Shown in pieces: positions 27,601 to 40,400 of a DNA stretch of 64,000 nt. Position 1 is the first letter of the stretch. Each line of letters opens with the position of its first letter. The notes under the pieces are model-generated. The model searched no databases. It saw nothing but the letters and a program-made list of their open reading frames with translations, and was not told the DNA's origin. The position numbers and the translations under genes were made by a program. Source of the stretch: Crotophaga sulcirostris (Eukaryota > Chordata > Aves > Cuculiformes > Crotophagidae); the NCBI GenBank assembly GCA_013397455.1, contig VYZB01000728.1, forward strand, positions 128,468-192,467. The letters are read 5' to 3'.

Positions 27601-29735
27601 TGATAATTAGGAATTGTATAGCAGCAGGGAACAAACTGTATCCCTTCACTGTTTATTTCAGACCTCCAAACATATGATTTTCTCTTAAAGGAGTGATGTT
27701 TTTGTACAGAAAATATATCTTATTTTATGGAAGCTACCAGTGTTAGCTGGTCACTGCTGAAAACAGTATTCTATCCAAGTTTGTTTTAGTGACAAACTGC
27801 TACTTTTCTAAGTTATATTTTTATGTAGTTATATGCATGTTATATATTATTTTTAATTTGATCATTTTTTCAGAAGGGTAGAAGGAAGAATTTGCCTGCC
27901 CCAAGGCTCACTGAGGCAGCGGGATGAGCTGTATGCAAATGCAAAGGTCCTGCTGGTGGGGCAGGATCTAATATCTCCAGGGATGGATGGGAGATGGGAG
28001 ATTTCAACCTTCTCCATCTCTCTGCCTCCCAACCAGTGCACGGTTCTGTTCTCCTGTATTTAACACATGTACCATACTTGTTTACTGTAGCTCATCGAGT
28101 TAGAAGGAGAACTTGTTTTGCTGTGATAAGTGGTAATTATAGAAACCACCTTCGAGTAAATTGTTAAAAAGCTATTCAGTTGTATGGCATATTTCCCTAT
28201 TTGTATGCATTTCACTCTTCACTTGTCGCAAAAAAAATGTGATTCCAAATCCTTGATTTAAAAAAAAAAAACGAAAGCAAAAGTAGAGAGCTGTCACTGG
28301 AGCTTAAAACTAATTTGATTTTCTTGATTTGATTTTTTTTGAGTTTTGATGAATTAGAAGTGTAAAATAGGATGTGAGCGGCTCTGCCCCAGTAAAACCT
28401 ATGGTAGTTCAAGGCCTCCAGCTCTTGCCCCATCTGTAACTTTCCAGCAACAGGTTATGTTAAAAAAAATAAAAATAAATGTGAAATTTGGCATTGAAAC
28501 AGGAAATATGTGAACCTGTCACAGTAAGCAGTCTCAAAGGGCAAGCTGCTTTGCAGGAGCTAATTAACCTTCGGAAATAATTACACAAATATGCAAATGT
28601 TGTTTAGATAATTCCATGTGTTATCAACTCAGGTAGTCCATCATTACTGCAGACCTTGCAATGTCTAGGTGTTAGAATCTGTCATAGTTGATAAGGCTTC
28701 GGTTGCTGCATGAATTCAGCTTGGTATTTAACAATTAATGGCTGTGCTATTACATTAGTAAATTCAACCTGTTTTTTGAATGCAATGGAATGTAACACTG
28801 CATCCACTGTGCGCACCCTGCTTATCCACGTATTCCTAATGGCTCCCAACATTAAAATGTTATATACCTCTCAGCTCCCAACATTGGCAATGCTGGAAAA
28901 AATTACAAGCTCAAGCCTGGGCTCTCTTACTCCACTTTTTTGCACAATGGATGGCCCAAGACCTCCCCCATGGTCAATTTGGATAAATTAAATAAAACCA
29001 CAATAATTTGGGGTTTTCAGGGACTATAAAAACTATTACAGAAAGAATTTTAAATATGGAAGCCAATTTTCTCAAAGCAAAGACAAACAGCAGCATTTTA
29101 TACAAATAGGGACCCCCAGACAGCGTCATTATGGGCTGTCATTCTTGGTGTGAGTTCTGCCCAAAGCTGAGCGCAGCTGCTCAAGGCTGGAGCTGCCCAG
29201 GATGCCCCTAACCCATGCCAGGTCTTGGGTCAGGGCTAAGCAGATCAGGGATAGCAACCACTTCCCTACCATAAGTTACTGCTTTAAGCAGCTGTAGGAG
29301 AGGTTCTTGGCCTGGGACAGTTAATGACTTCTATATATAACAAACATTAATTTATTAATCATTGTCATACTATTTTCATAGAGTGTACTATTAAATTATT
29401 TGATTGAACTTTTGATAATTAAATTAAAACATCCATATTAACCATTTGTGATCATTTATTTAGCAAATGCTATTTAGGATTGGAAAGTGAGGCATTTTTT
29501 ATATATCATTAAGAGAAAATGTTTAAAAACTACTGAAAAAAAGTCTTTTATCACTCAAAAAAGGAATCTGTTCTTCAGCCAGTACTTCTGAATATTCATC
29601 TCTTACACATGAAATAAAATGTCATTCTATTTGCAAATGCTTGATCATTTCCCATTGGAAAGGAGTATGTCAGTGTGGCAAGAGCATCTCTTTGCTTAGC
29701 CCCATGCTGTCTTTAACTGGATCAGAACCTAATAT
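24682..29735 (+). other. ARB2A: ARB2A intron, no feature recognised
   Basis: Five kilobases of intron with a modest mix of AT-rich and neutral composition. Short A/T runs occur near 28201-28270. I found no exon match, RNA gene or clear repeat. The open frames of 70-112 codons lack domains and supporting splice sites. Confidence 0.5.
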
Positions 29736-29988
29736 CATAGATTCATGGAATGGTTTGGGTTGGAAGGGACCTCAAAGCCCAGCCAGTTCCAACCCCCCTG
29801 CCATGGGCAGGGACATCTCCCACTGGATCAGGGGGCTCAAAACCCCATCCAACCTGGCCTTGAACTCTTCCAGGGATGGACATCCACAAATTCTTTGGGT
29901 AAAATTGCTTCCTAAGATCTCATCTCAATCTCCCGTCTTTTAGCTTAAAACCATTCCCCCTCATCCTATCCCTGCACCTCCCTAGCTA
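29736..29988 (-). repeat. CR1 3' end, antisense to the gene
   Basis: Reverse-oriented CR1 terminus beginning TCATAGATTCATGGAATGG and GGTTTGGGTTGGAAGGGACC, then the 'cactggatcagggggct' and 'ccatccaacctggccttgaa' blocks, extending into the untranslated region to about 29988. A small deletion is visible after the 'cagggatgg' block, where the usual 'ggcagccaccac' is replaced by ACATCCACAAATTC. Confidence 0.92.
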
Positions 29989-30420
29989 ATTCTATTTTAT
30001 ATTACTTTTATGGATACCCCTTCTGTAGCAGGTTCCAGAAATGTGTGCCTCCTCTAGCATTCAGGAAGATGAATAAATATAACATCAGCACTCTAAAATT
30101 CCTTGACAATACTTGTATTAAGGGATTTTAACCATCTTTCTCTCCAAGGCTATCTTCAGTGGGATTTACTGCATGCAAGTATGGCAGGTGTTCAATATCC
30201 GATGGTCTCCATAGCATTGGTAGTCACTGGTGGCAAATGAGGGATATTCACTCTATTTTTATCAGTGAAAAGGACTAAAATACCATAGTTACTAGGAAAG
30301 ACACGAATGTCTTTTCATTTATTAGTGAATGAAATATTACTGACAGTATTTCATTAAAATCAGAGGCAGATCATGTTTTGCATCATTGAAGCAGAGGCGA
30401 ATTCTGTCCATTCTAGGCTT

Positions 30421-30652
30421 AAATGAGATCTTAGAAAGAAATGTTTTCCTCTGAGGGTGTGGAGGCCCTCACCCAGGTTGCCCAGAGCAGTGGTGGCTGC
30501 CCCATCCCTGGAGGTGTTCAAGGCCAGGTTGGATGGGGCTTGGAGCCCCCTGATCCAGTGGGTGGTGTCCCTGCCCATGGCAGGGGGGTGGAACAGGATG
30601 GATTTTATGGTCTCTTCCAACCCAAACCATTCTATGATTCTGTGGTTCTGTG
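30421..30652 (+). repeat. CR1 3' end, sense
   Basis: Starts AAATGAGATCTTAGAAAGAA, runs through the conserved CCCAGAGCAGTGGTGGCTGC and TTGGATGGGGCTTGGAGCCC blocks, and ends CCATTCTATGATTCTGTGG. It is 5'-truncated to the last 230 bp or so. It lies head-to-head with the antisense copy at 29736-29988, forming an inverted pair about 430 bp apart. Confidence 0.93.
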
Positions 30653-31974
30653 CTCAGAGCATCTGCTCCGTTCCCCACCCCATCACTGTGGAGTCAGGAG
30701 GCACCTGGTCTGCAGCAACCCAGTGATTGCCTGGGTTTGGGTTACTTTGCTTTTGTTAAGTGTGACACGGATGCCTTTTCATACAACATGGTTCTCATTT
30801 TATTTTTTCTTTTTTTTTTTTCTAATTATATATATTGGGGGAAGAGATTTTCAGAGAAATGGATACCCACAGCTATGACTTCCACACCACCAAAAAATCA
30901 GAGCACTTATTTATACATACAGTTACCCGTTACAAATGACCAACTTTAAACAGCTGGAAATTTAAGTTCAGCTTTCCCGGCACCTTTCCCTCTCAATCTG
31001 TTTCACTAATGAGAATGCATTCAGCCTCAGCTGCCTTCAGAGATATGTAGTGTGATTTCTCCATCCCTTTCTGTACAGTCATATGGATAATTATGTAAAG
31101 CATGACCAAGAAGCCCCCACATTACCAAATACTTTGAGAAGGTGGTATATAAGTGCATTGTAATTAGCTGCAACGAAAATGAAAGCAATGACTGCCCAAA
31201 AATGTCAGCTTCATACTGAAATGGCAGCTTCCAGCCTTGTGATGTAACCCAAGCCAGGAGGACATTGATCCTCGGGTCCTCGCAGAGCCAGTGCAGTTCA
31301 AAATCCAGCAGGAGACCGGCTGTGCTCCCACAGCCAGATGTTTCTCACACGGACACAACATCAGTTTGTTCTCCATGCGAGTTATTTAGAATACAGGCTG
31401 GTTTCAAGGGGAAAAAAATAAGCAGATGCTCTGAAGAAAGAGCTTTTCTTCTGAATGTACGCGACTCCTCCAAACTCCTTCTCGCCCATATGTGCGTTCC
31501 TTACCTTGTTTAGAGTTTAGCAGAGTTATGTGCAGCAACAGAGCTTATCCTGACATTTTATAAGGGTTTTTTTTTCACCAGTAACAAAGGAAACTGCAGT
31601 TACAGTCTATATCTAACTCGTTCTAGCTCATTTGTTTTTGCTTTTATAAAATCCCATTGAGTCTTTGTACTGGACTGTGAAGCTGTGCAGTTAATGATTT
31701 TGTTTGCTAGACCACTGGTTCTGCTTTAATTGGTGAAAGGTTTTTCAGGCTGAGTTTCTGAATCCTTCAGAAGCTTCTTGCTGCTCTTAGTCATGTGGAA
31801 ATCCTAAAGTTGTCTGGTTTTCCTATAAGTGTGTAGAATAATAAATGCAAAATACCTGAAAATGCAATATTAACCAGAAACAACCTCTTATTTTTGACTG
31901 AATGTTAAACCAGGGTTATGTACCTGTACAAAAACTGCTGTTATGAGAATTAATGGTAACATTATTATTTAATG

Positions 31975-32162
31975 AGGCACTGGCACAGGTTGCCCAGAGA
32001 AGTGGTGGCTGCCCCATCCCTGGAGGTGTTCAAGGCCAGGTTGGATGGGGCTTGGAGCCCCCTGATCCAGTGGAAGGTGTCCCTGCCTGTGGCAGGGGGT
32101 TGGAATTCCATAATCTTTAAGGTCCCTTCCAACTTAAACCTTTCCTTGATTCATTCTGTGAT
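31975..32162 (+). repeat. CR1 3' end, sense
   Basis: Roughly 190-bp CR1 terminus starting at GGCACTGGCACAGGTTGCCC and including CCAGGTTGGATGGGGCTTGG and CTGATCCAGTGGAAGGTGTC. The last part (TTCCTTGATTCATTCTGTGAT) is a diverged version of the terminal repeat. Confidence 0.92.
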
Positions 32163-33141
32163 CCCCTGAATATTTAACTAAAATAAATCTCTTAGATAAA
32201 CCAGTAATTTTAAAACTCTGCTGGTGTTTTAATGTGCCTTTTCCATATGGATTATAATTAGAGTACATAACTTTTCCATAGGAAGCTCCAATACGAGTTG
32301 TCCTTCAGCTTTATCGTAATAACTGGTCTGTCAATCATATTTTCTTTATGAATTTCCTTTTGAAAATCTTCCCTCTTTCCTCACAAAGGGAGGAGTCTTC
32401 ACCTCCTTGTACCTATCTCTACAATTAAATTTCAAAACAGGGTTGAAGGAAAATAAGCCCTTTCTCATGCTGAGATGGTTTACAATAGTTTATAGGTAAT
32501 TAGTTAAAAATATGTTCTATTCTAGTCAATGAAGAGCAGAATCTTTCCAGGATTAAGAAAAATACCTTCAGTGCTTTTTGTCAAAATTGATAAATATGTT
32601 TTAATCGCTACTACCTTAGCGAAAAAAAACATAAAAGCACATAATTGTTTTAAAAGCTTTGGGTCCATATCCATAAAATTTGTAGCCATCTCAGTCTTAT
32701 TTAGGAAACCAGGCATGAGAATAGAGGTAAAAGCCTAAATCCACCACATTATTTAGTTGTCTGTCTTCCTATTGATTTTAAACAGTCTGACATCTTAAAT
32801 TCCCAAAACTGTGTTTCAGAATGGGAATAAGACCCAAATCACTTCAGTGTTTTGGTAAAACTACAATGATTCACACTATGTAATTAGCATCTTCTAATTG
32901 CCAATGTTTTTTGCTGGTTTTGCTTTGTTTTCCCCGAGGAATTGAGGCTTTTGTGGTCTGTGTCTGCATCACCTATGCTAGGAAATTGGTGGAGCAGAGC
33001 AGAGGGGAAGAGGATGTAAACTTTAGGAAATGACATGACCTTAACTGATTCGTTCTTTCTGACACAAAATAGGCTGGAAATTTGCTGCAGTGTTCTGCAG
33101 TCCTGGTGGGGCAGGGGACCTAGCAGAGCATCTTACTCTTG

Positions 33142-33312
33142 TCATAGAATCATGGAATGGTTTGGGTTGGAAGGGATCTCAAAGCTCATCCAGTCCCACT
33201 CGCCCCTGCCATGGACAGGGACACCTCCCACTGGATCAGGGGGCTCCAAGCCCCATCCAACCTGGCCTTGAACACCTCCATGGATGGGGCAACCACCACT
33301 TCTCTGGACGAA
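33142..33312 (-). repeat. CR1 3' end, antisense, just upstream of an ARB2A exon
   Basis: Begins TCATAGAATCATGGAATGG and contains the reverse complement of the standard CR1 3' blocks through ACCACTTCTCTGG. It sits about 880 bp upstream of the 34191 exon. It is complementary to the sense copies at 31975-32162 and 37130-37449 and could pair with either in the pre-mRNA. Confidence 0.93.
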
Positions 33313-34190
33313 CTGAGACTAGACAACTTTTTGTCACCTGAGACTAGGCAGATTTGTAGATACGACATGGACAACCTGAGAAATAAGTAAAATAAAGAGG
33401 AGTTTGGGGCTTTCCAAGAGCCTTCAAGGTAGAGGGGGGAGCATGCAACCCCAATGTTTGAAGAGAGCGTACTAAAATCAATGTAAAACATCCTAGTGCC
33501 TTTGGTGACTCTTACTGATGTTCCCCAATTCTTGTTTAATAAGAAAAAGTGCTCCCCTCACTACCAGAGACTCCAAAGTAATGGCTAATGCATAAGCAGT
33601 CAAGAGGGTTTTTTTTTTAATCTGCACTGTATCTCATAGTCTGCAGTTGCTAAAAGTAGCATTTGAAAGAGTAGTTGCAAATACCATAATTTTAATCTTT
33701 GGCAGATTTCCATTGGCCCATAATGTGAAAAAATTGTGAAGACTGAAATTATATTTATATTGTTCCTGCTTGTTTTTATTTGTTTTATCAGACTAAGACT
33801 TAAATATTTTAAACAAACCATCAGTGAACAAACAGTTGACAAAGAGTTGTCAAAAGAATGAAAATCAGAGCAGTGGCTCATAATTTCTTTGAATGACTCT
33901 GTTTAGCTGAATTGCCATCATGGTATTTAGACAAAATTTTGCAGATGCATAATTTTTGTTGTATTTATTAAAATAAGTCATGATAAAGCAGCAGTTTTAC
34001 TGCCTTTAAATTGCAATCTTAAATTTATTTTATTTAGACAAATGAATCTGGGGGGTTTTTTTTGACACTGAAGTATATTCATTTGAGATTTGTTTTAACA
34101 AAACATTTTAATATATAGGAAAACCTTGCTTTTAGATGGAATTACCAGTTTTTAAAAGGTAATTGTTGCAAACGTAATTTCTTTATGCAG

Positions 34191-34310
34191 GATAATGGAT
34201 CTCCTGAAGAACACGCAATTTATGTTTGGGACCATTTTATTTCCCAGTCAGCGGCAGAGAATGTGTTTTTTGTTGCTCACAGTTATGGTGGACTTGCCTT
34301 TGTAGAGTTG
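34191..34310 (+). CDS. ARB2A: ARB2A (FAM172A) internal coding exon with AHSYGG nucleophile elbow
   Basis: Phase-0 exon of 120 bp (40 codons) beginning [16 protein letters not shown] and ending YGGLAFVEL. It is bounded by a TTTATGCAG acceptor and a GTAAGT donor. It follows the 8268-8486 exon directly in the protein (…MYIR then DNGSPEEH…). Residues 29-34 read A-H-S-Y-G-G, matching the position of the G-x-S-x-G nucleophile elbow of alpha/beta hydrolases, and the serine is exon residue 31. Residues 21-28 (AAENVFFV) form the preceding hydrophobic strand. Whether ARB2A proteins are active hydrolases is not shown by sequence alone. The next exon (expected to begin MIQREADV-like) was not found up to 64000, so the downstream intron exceeds 29.7 kb. 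CR1 repeats of opposite orientation flank this exon (33142-33312 and 37130-37449). Confidence 0.95.
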
Positions 34311-37129
34311 GTAAGTGTTGACTTCTCCTTTGCCTTCTTTCCCAAAGTCTTTCATTTCACATTTTCTGATTTCATTGTGATCACCTTCGTGAAATCAATC
34401 ATTTAGGAACAACTTTGAACCAAGGGTCAGATGCAAATTTGTGAGGATTTTTTTTGCAGCTGGGAGGTGACTGCATGTTTCTCAGTTGTTGAGTTAGACA
34501 AGTTTCTCAGTTGTTGAGTTAGGTACCAAGTGCGCATCAACCTGAAAGACTGTGGGAAAACAAAATGCATTGGCTCCTCCTTGACCAGACCGTGTACCGA
34601 AAGGCAGCACTCAATGAGTTTCTGCTCCAGGGCAGAAAGACTGGAGTTGAAGACTGAGAACATATAAGAACAGTTTTAAAGCATAGTCAAGTTGACAAGT
34701 GCATCTTTTTGTGTATAGGTTAGAACTGATCATGAGGGGAAGATTGGGGGTTTTACCCGATTTTGCAGTTTTTCCACGAAGGTCTGCAGAAATTTCTGGG
34801 AAGAATTTTTTTTGCCTTTTATTAGGATGTGGATAAACCCTGCAGTGATGTATGGTGGGGAGGACTCTGCTGAGTGTAAAGCTGCCCTACCCAGAATGGT
34901 CATCAGTCTTTCACTCTTTTATGTAAAGGCAAATTTGTTGACCTCTTCTGGTATACAAGCTGCCTGTTTAACTCATTTGCTGTTCTTCGGGTGTAGCTAT
35001 AGTGTTCTCACTCAATTTTGAGATGCTGGTGTAATCAGGATGTGTTTTATTGAAAACAACGTAAAAAAAAAGAAGTCCGGTTCATTGTGGAAGCGTAAAT
35101 TACAGAACACTGCAGTTGGTTTTATAGATACGAGATATGTAAATCTATTGTCTATAACACATTAGTTCAGTCTAACTGAAAGACAGTAAAATTGTTCCTG
35201 CCTGAATGTAAGGTGAATGCTTTAGTTAAGAAAAAGCATGCATGAGTGTTTTGGTTTTAATCTTGTGCTGCTCTACGTAGAAAGAATAATCCAGAGCAGG
35301 ACCACTTATGTTGTTTTAAGAACTTGAGATTTTTGTTAGCCCTTTTCATTTGTAGAAATTAAGGCCATTTTGATTTTCCCCATGTCTCTGGAAGAGTATT
35401 TTTAAAATACATAAATTAAAATTTTAAAATACAGATTTGAGGCTTCAGAACAGTTCGGCTGAGCTGAAGTTTTTATCCATTGGGTATTTTACTACCAGGT
35501 CAATAAATAGTCTCAAAACTAAATTTTTAAGAGACCACATTAGTGAAGATGAATAATTCCTTCTATAACCACGACTTTGGGCAAGGCACTGGTTGTGTTG
35601 CATGTGTCTTTTGTTTCCTGGATGCAGTGAAGGGTAAGGAGCATCTTGTCTGTCTTTGCTTTCCTGAGTTGTGATTTTCAGCTGCCCTGTGCATCATCCC
35701 AGGTAATTCTGATGTTCCTTGTCCATCCAAAGTGAAATGTTAGCAGGATTTCTCTTAGGTTTGATAAAACCACATTGTTTGGGTCACCAGATGCCTGTAC
35801 AGATATATGTACTTAGCACAGGGCAGTAATGAAAAACAACTGGAGACCTTTCTCAGTGTTTCCTAAACAAAGTGCTTATTTGAAGGAGGCTTGTAGAGTT
35901 CTCCATCACGTTTCAGTCAATGGCTGGAGGTGGCATGGGTAACAGATGACCAACTTGTCATTCCCATTTTGCCCGTTTCTCTTGTCATACTGGTGGATAT
36001 TTCTTCACTTTTGTTCTACCTTAATATGAAGCACACAGATGTTTCAGAACAAGCCTTGACTTCTGACCTTGGGGCTCCCAGGGTCAGGGTGCTCAGGACC
36101 TGTGAAATTATCACAAGCTGAGCTAAAGTTTTTATCCATCGCAGGAAGCCACCAGTAAGTAAGAATTTTAAAAGGAGCTTTGTCAGTGAGACAAGATGGT
36201 CTCAGTAAGGGTCAGCTTCTGTAGTCTGCTGTCTCGGCAGGAGATGCATGCCTGAGAGAAAGAATATAATATATAACCATTGGCACATCACATATCTGTC
36301 ATGCAAAACTGGACCTATATTTAATGTAGCCCAATTGTTTTTTAAAAAATCAAAGGATATTAGCACTTGGTTTTGGTTGAGGTGGTTTGGTACCTGAGCC
36401 CTGATGAAAGCAGTTTGATTAAATAGTGCACACATTGAAGCACATATCGTTGAAATAAATCCTGAACTGTTTTACCACTATATTAATTTGTAAGATTTTA
36501 TTTTGTTATGAACTTGCTCTGCAACTCTATATCCATATGGCACTTAGTAATTGCAAAGAACTCAAAAAAAAGAAATGGAGCAGCCGATGGGCAATTAAAG
36601 TCTTATGACAAATACATATTCGATCACTTCACTTTCTTCCCTGCTTTGTGTGGGGGAGATGATGAGAGTGATAGAGCAGCTACACCATATAGCATCTGTA
36701 CCACCTCTACACTCGCTATGCAGGAATTTGGGGTCAATTGATTCATAAAATCATAGGTTACAGTAGTTATGAAGACCTGTTGCACAGCTGCTCCTTCTGC
36801 GTCCGTGCCTCTTACAGGAGAGCAGTGTGAAGCACATGGCTTTAATTTGGAGTGAAGGTTTCTGCCTGGGTCCTCCATGTTTTATTGTGCCTGCAGGGAA
36901 AAAGAAAACAAGCCAGAAAGTCAAAAAACATTTGCATTTTCAATGAAATCTTTTAAATTCACTTTGCATGTTCAGTGCTGCAAGATCCATCCCGATCGTT
37001 TGCAATCATCTCAGTCACAGAGATCCCCAGTTCATCACTTCGTCACGGTGCCAGGCTCTCAATCAAAACCTGGCGTTTCGGTGCTAGGCAGAGAAACCCA
37101 ATGAAACTTGATATTAAGCAAAGACTTGC
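34311..37129 (+). other. ARB2A: ARB2A downstream intron, first part
   Basis: Intron starting with the GTAAGT donor. AT-rich, with a short internal duplication near 34479-34522 (two copies of TTTCTCAGTTGTTGAGTTAG). No exon match or repeat family was recognised. Confidence 0.55.
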
Positions 37130-37449
37130 CTACAGGAAGGCTCGGGAGGGGCTCTTTATCAGGGAGTGGAGGGACAGGACGAGGGGGAACAGTTTTAATC
37201 TGAAAGAGGAGAGATATAGATTACATTTTAGGAAGAAACGTTTTCCTGTGATGGGGGGGAGGCAGTGGCACAAGTTGCCCAGAGAAGTGGTGGCTACCCC
37301 ATCCCTGTAGGTGTTCAATGCCAGGTTGGATGGGGCTTGGAACCCCCTGATCCAGTGGGAGGTGCTCCTGCCCATGGCAGGGGTTGGAACTGAATGATCT
37401 TTTAGGTCCCTTCCAACCTAAACCATTTACGATTCTATGATTCTATGAC
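37130..37449 (+). repeat. CR1 3' end, sense, downstream of an ARB2A exon
   Basis: About 320 bp starting near TACAGGAAGGCTCGGGAGGG, through GGAGTGGAGGGACAGGACGA, the CAGAGAAGTGGTGGCTACCC block and a terminal ACGATTCTATGATTCTATGA. It is one of the cleaner 3' termini here, with two full terminal repeat units. It is complementary to the antisense copy at 33142-33312 on the other side of the exon. Confidence 0.94.
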
Positions 37450-40400
37450 TCGTTCATGGTCAATCGTAGCATCATGTGGGAAGAACTATTGCTCTCCCAG
37501 AGTGGCATGGGAAGGTGTTCAGCCTTGCAGAGGCCAGACACGTCCGTGTTCCCCTTTGTTTGCTGCTGCTAAAGGTGCTGGTGCAGGAAAAGCAGCTTTG
37601 CTCCTCATCTCTTTTCTCTGCAGCTTTTTGAAGGGCAGCACTGGGATGAGAGCCTGCATTTTGGTGGTAAACCCACAGTGCAAAAGAGCAAATGCAACCA
37701 CCGTATGTGGAATTGCTATAAAAGGAGGAGCATTTTTATTTACAGGCCAAACTTAGTCTTCATTCCAAATTTATTTGCACCATAAAAATTAGGCTTTGGT
37801 TTGGAAGTCCCTTCATTAAACAAACCAGTAAAACTTGGCTGCAATTTTCAAGTACATGCCACAGCACCTAACATTTTTATTATGTTGTGCAGCTTTTTAA
37901 TCTATATTTTTGCATGTCTGTGACTGCAAGATGTTAAGAAAAACAGGGCAAATCTGTAATATCCTGCTTGAATGCACAGAAACTGTTACCCAGTAACTGC
38001 AGGGTACCTTCTGTACCTTGTTGGGTCATAGATTACTAGGAGAGTAATTGAAAGTGATTGAACATGTGTGGGAAGTAAAGTTCCACCAATAAATGTAATT
38101 AGTTGTATTGTTTATAGCTTGAATTACAAATGCTAATCATAAACCATATGCTAAAATGTATCTTAATATTTAGTAATTAAAACTTTGCGTAATTTTGGTT
38201 TGAAATTAAATGTGCGTCTAATAATATCTACACGTAAATTACTTTTTGACTACACAGTACTAAAAATAATTGTTGGGTCACTGTGTTCTGCTAATTACTG
38301 ATTTTTAAAAACTCAAGCCATGATGCATGAACACATCTCAGCTTCTGTTAGCCCTTAACACAGTATAGTCGGGGATTTATTTTCAGAAGCAGCTTGGTGT
38401 AGTTGATGGTAAATTGTGGAACTTTCCCAACTCCTAGCTTATAATAATTTTTATGAAATTTAAGAGAAAGTGAGAATTTCAAGTTGATTGAGTCAATTTT
38501 ATATTTAGTTTACAGAAAATAAATTTCTGGTACAACGCCTCCTTTTGAGTTTTTCTGCCAAATTTTGTGGGTTTACAATTATTTTGCTTTAAAAAGGATT
38601 TTTTTTTCCCCTTTTCATTGCTTGCATGACAGACCCATGGATAAGAAAAGATATATCATACCCCTGTGCCTACCTGAGTGCTGTGGCCATCCCCTGCGGA
38701 TCTAATTACAGCATCAGGGCCTGGCTACATGCAGAGGGGATGGAAAGGGTGGTCCTAGGATGCTGGGTGACATGTAAAACTAGCCGTGTCCATCACTGTA
38801 AGAAACACATGACAACTACTCATTTCAGAATCACGAGAAGAATTGTTAAATCTAAGCTTTCAAAATTGTCAATTAGGTATTCAGTATCCTGAGATTTTAA
38901 AAAAAAAAAGAAAGATTTTTATGGAAGATTTCTCTCCTATTTGACTCCTATATTCCTGAGATCTTAAGCTTTGTATTTTCAAGGGTTTCTCAGCAACTTA
39001 TGAACTAGAAGTGTAGTTTTTTGTTGTAATTTTAGTTAAATAATATCTTTAAGAAAAAACACCATACATTGTGAAACATGACAAAATTCTGAGATTCAGT
39101 AGTAGTATCTCCAGCTTACAGCATTCGTACTGCTGTAAAAATAAAAAGTGCACGAGGGAATGTAATATAATTAAATTAGGAGATGGAAAGTAGATTCATT
39201 GTCTTTGGGCAGATGAGAAACTATTCATTAAGGTCTTTGTTGGCTAATATGTTGGATGTATATATTGACAATTTGCACAAAGGTGTAGATAGAGGCATGT
39301 GTGTGTGTCTGTATTTTTAGGCAGCTTTGTAAAAATGGGAGCCCTTAAAACACGCTGTTCAAATTACTGTACCCACTGTAGCGTCCTAATTCCATCAAAA
39401 TAAGCCAATTTTGTCCATTTGAAATAATTTTAGGTCCATCATTTTGAGATATGCTCTGAAATGCTCTGCCACTTCATTTTGTCATATCGTGCCAAGTATG
39501 GTGAGGACCTGACCTTGGCTAGAGCTGATAGGTACCGTAATAATAACGATGATAAACAGACACCTGCTGAGCTACCTGGGAGTCTCTGAGGCTGCATCAG
39601 TATTCTGGCACAGGCAAAACGCAATTTAAGAGCCTTAATGACTGGGCTGTGAACCTGTCATTAGCTTTTCATTAATTTGATTTCCTGAAATTTCAGATTG
39701 AATGGTTTGTTATATTGGGTTCTTTATTTATATATGCTTATCTAATATATCTATCTACTTCATTTTTTTATCCTCAGTTTACTCAAGAATTGATGAGCAT
39801 AGAGTGGGTTATGTGGATATGCAACTCTTAATTCCCTTGGTTGACATATTAACTCGAAATACATCTACTGATGTGTGGCTGAAATATCACAAGATCAGTG
39901 ATGGTTGTAAGAGGCATGGGAGAGAGTTGGAAGTAGAGAGCTGAGAAGCAAAACATCTCAGTGACCAACGTTTGTGCAAAGAAACAAAGCAAAATATCTC
40001 TGTGCTATGAGGCTTTGGGAGCACTAAACTAAAAAGAAGATGGCATTCTTTAAATTAAATGTTGAATATCAATTGGGAGAACAGTATGGGTTGATGTCTT
40101 GTAGGCTTATGGGGACTTGGATTATATGTCCAGTCTTTGGACAGATCATCTCAGCGAACTCTACTTGGTTTAAGTCTCACCTCTTTTTTTGTTGTACACT
40201 TTAGCATCTCTTTGAGTTGGGTCTCACTTGGGTAGGGACACTCAGAAAAATAAGTCTAAGAGTAAAACCGTGATCTTAGTTCCATTTCGTTTTTCAGCTG
40301 TTATTTCTCATCCTTCTTGGAAAAATGCTCCTTCATCTGAAAAAGGTCAAATGAGAAATGAGGGTGGACAAAAGAAGATAATGGAGAAACAGCAGTGGGT

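Noticed and set aside
30441..30878. 145-codon + strand open frame
   Set aside because: Its first half is the CR1 3' end at 30421-30652 and the rest runs into unrelated AT-rich sequence with a phenylalanine-rich T tract; no domain.
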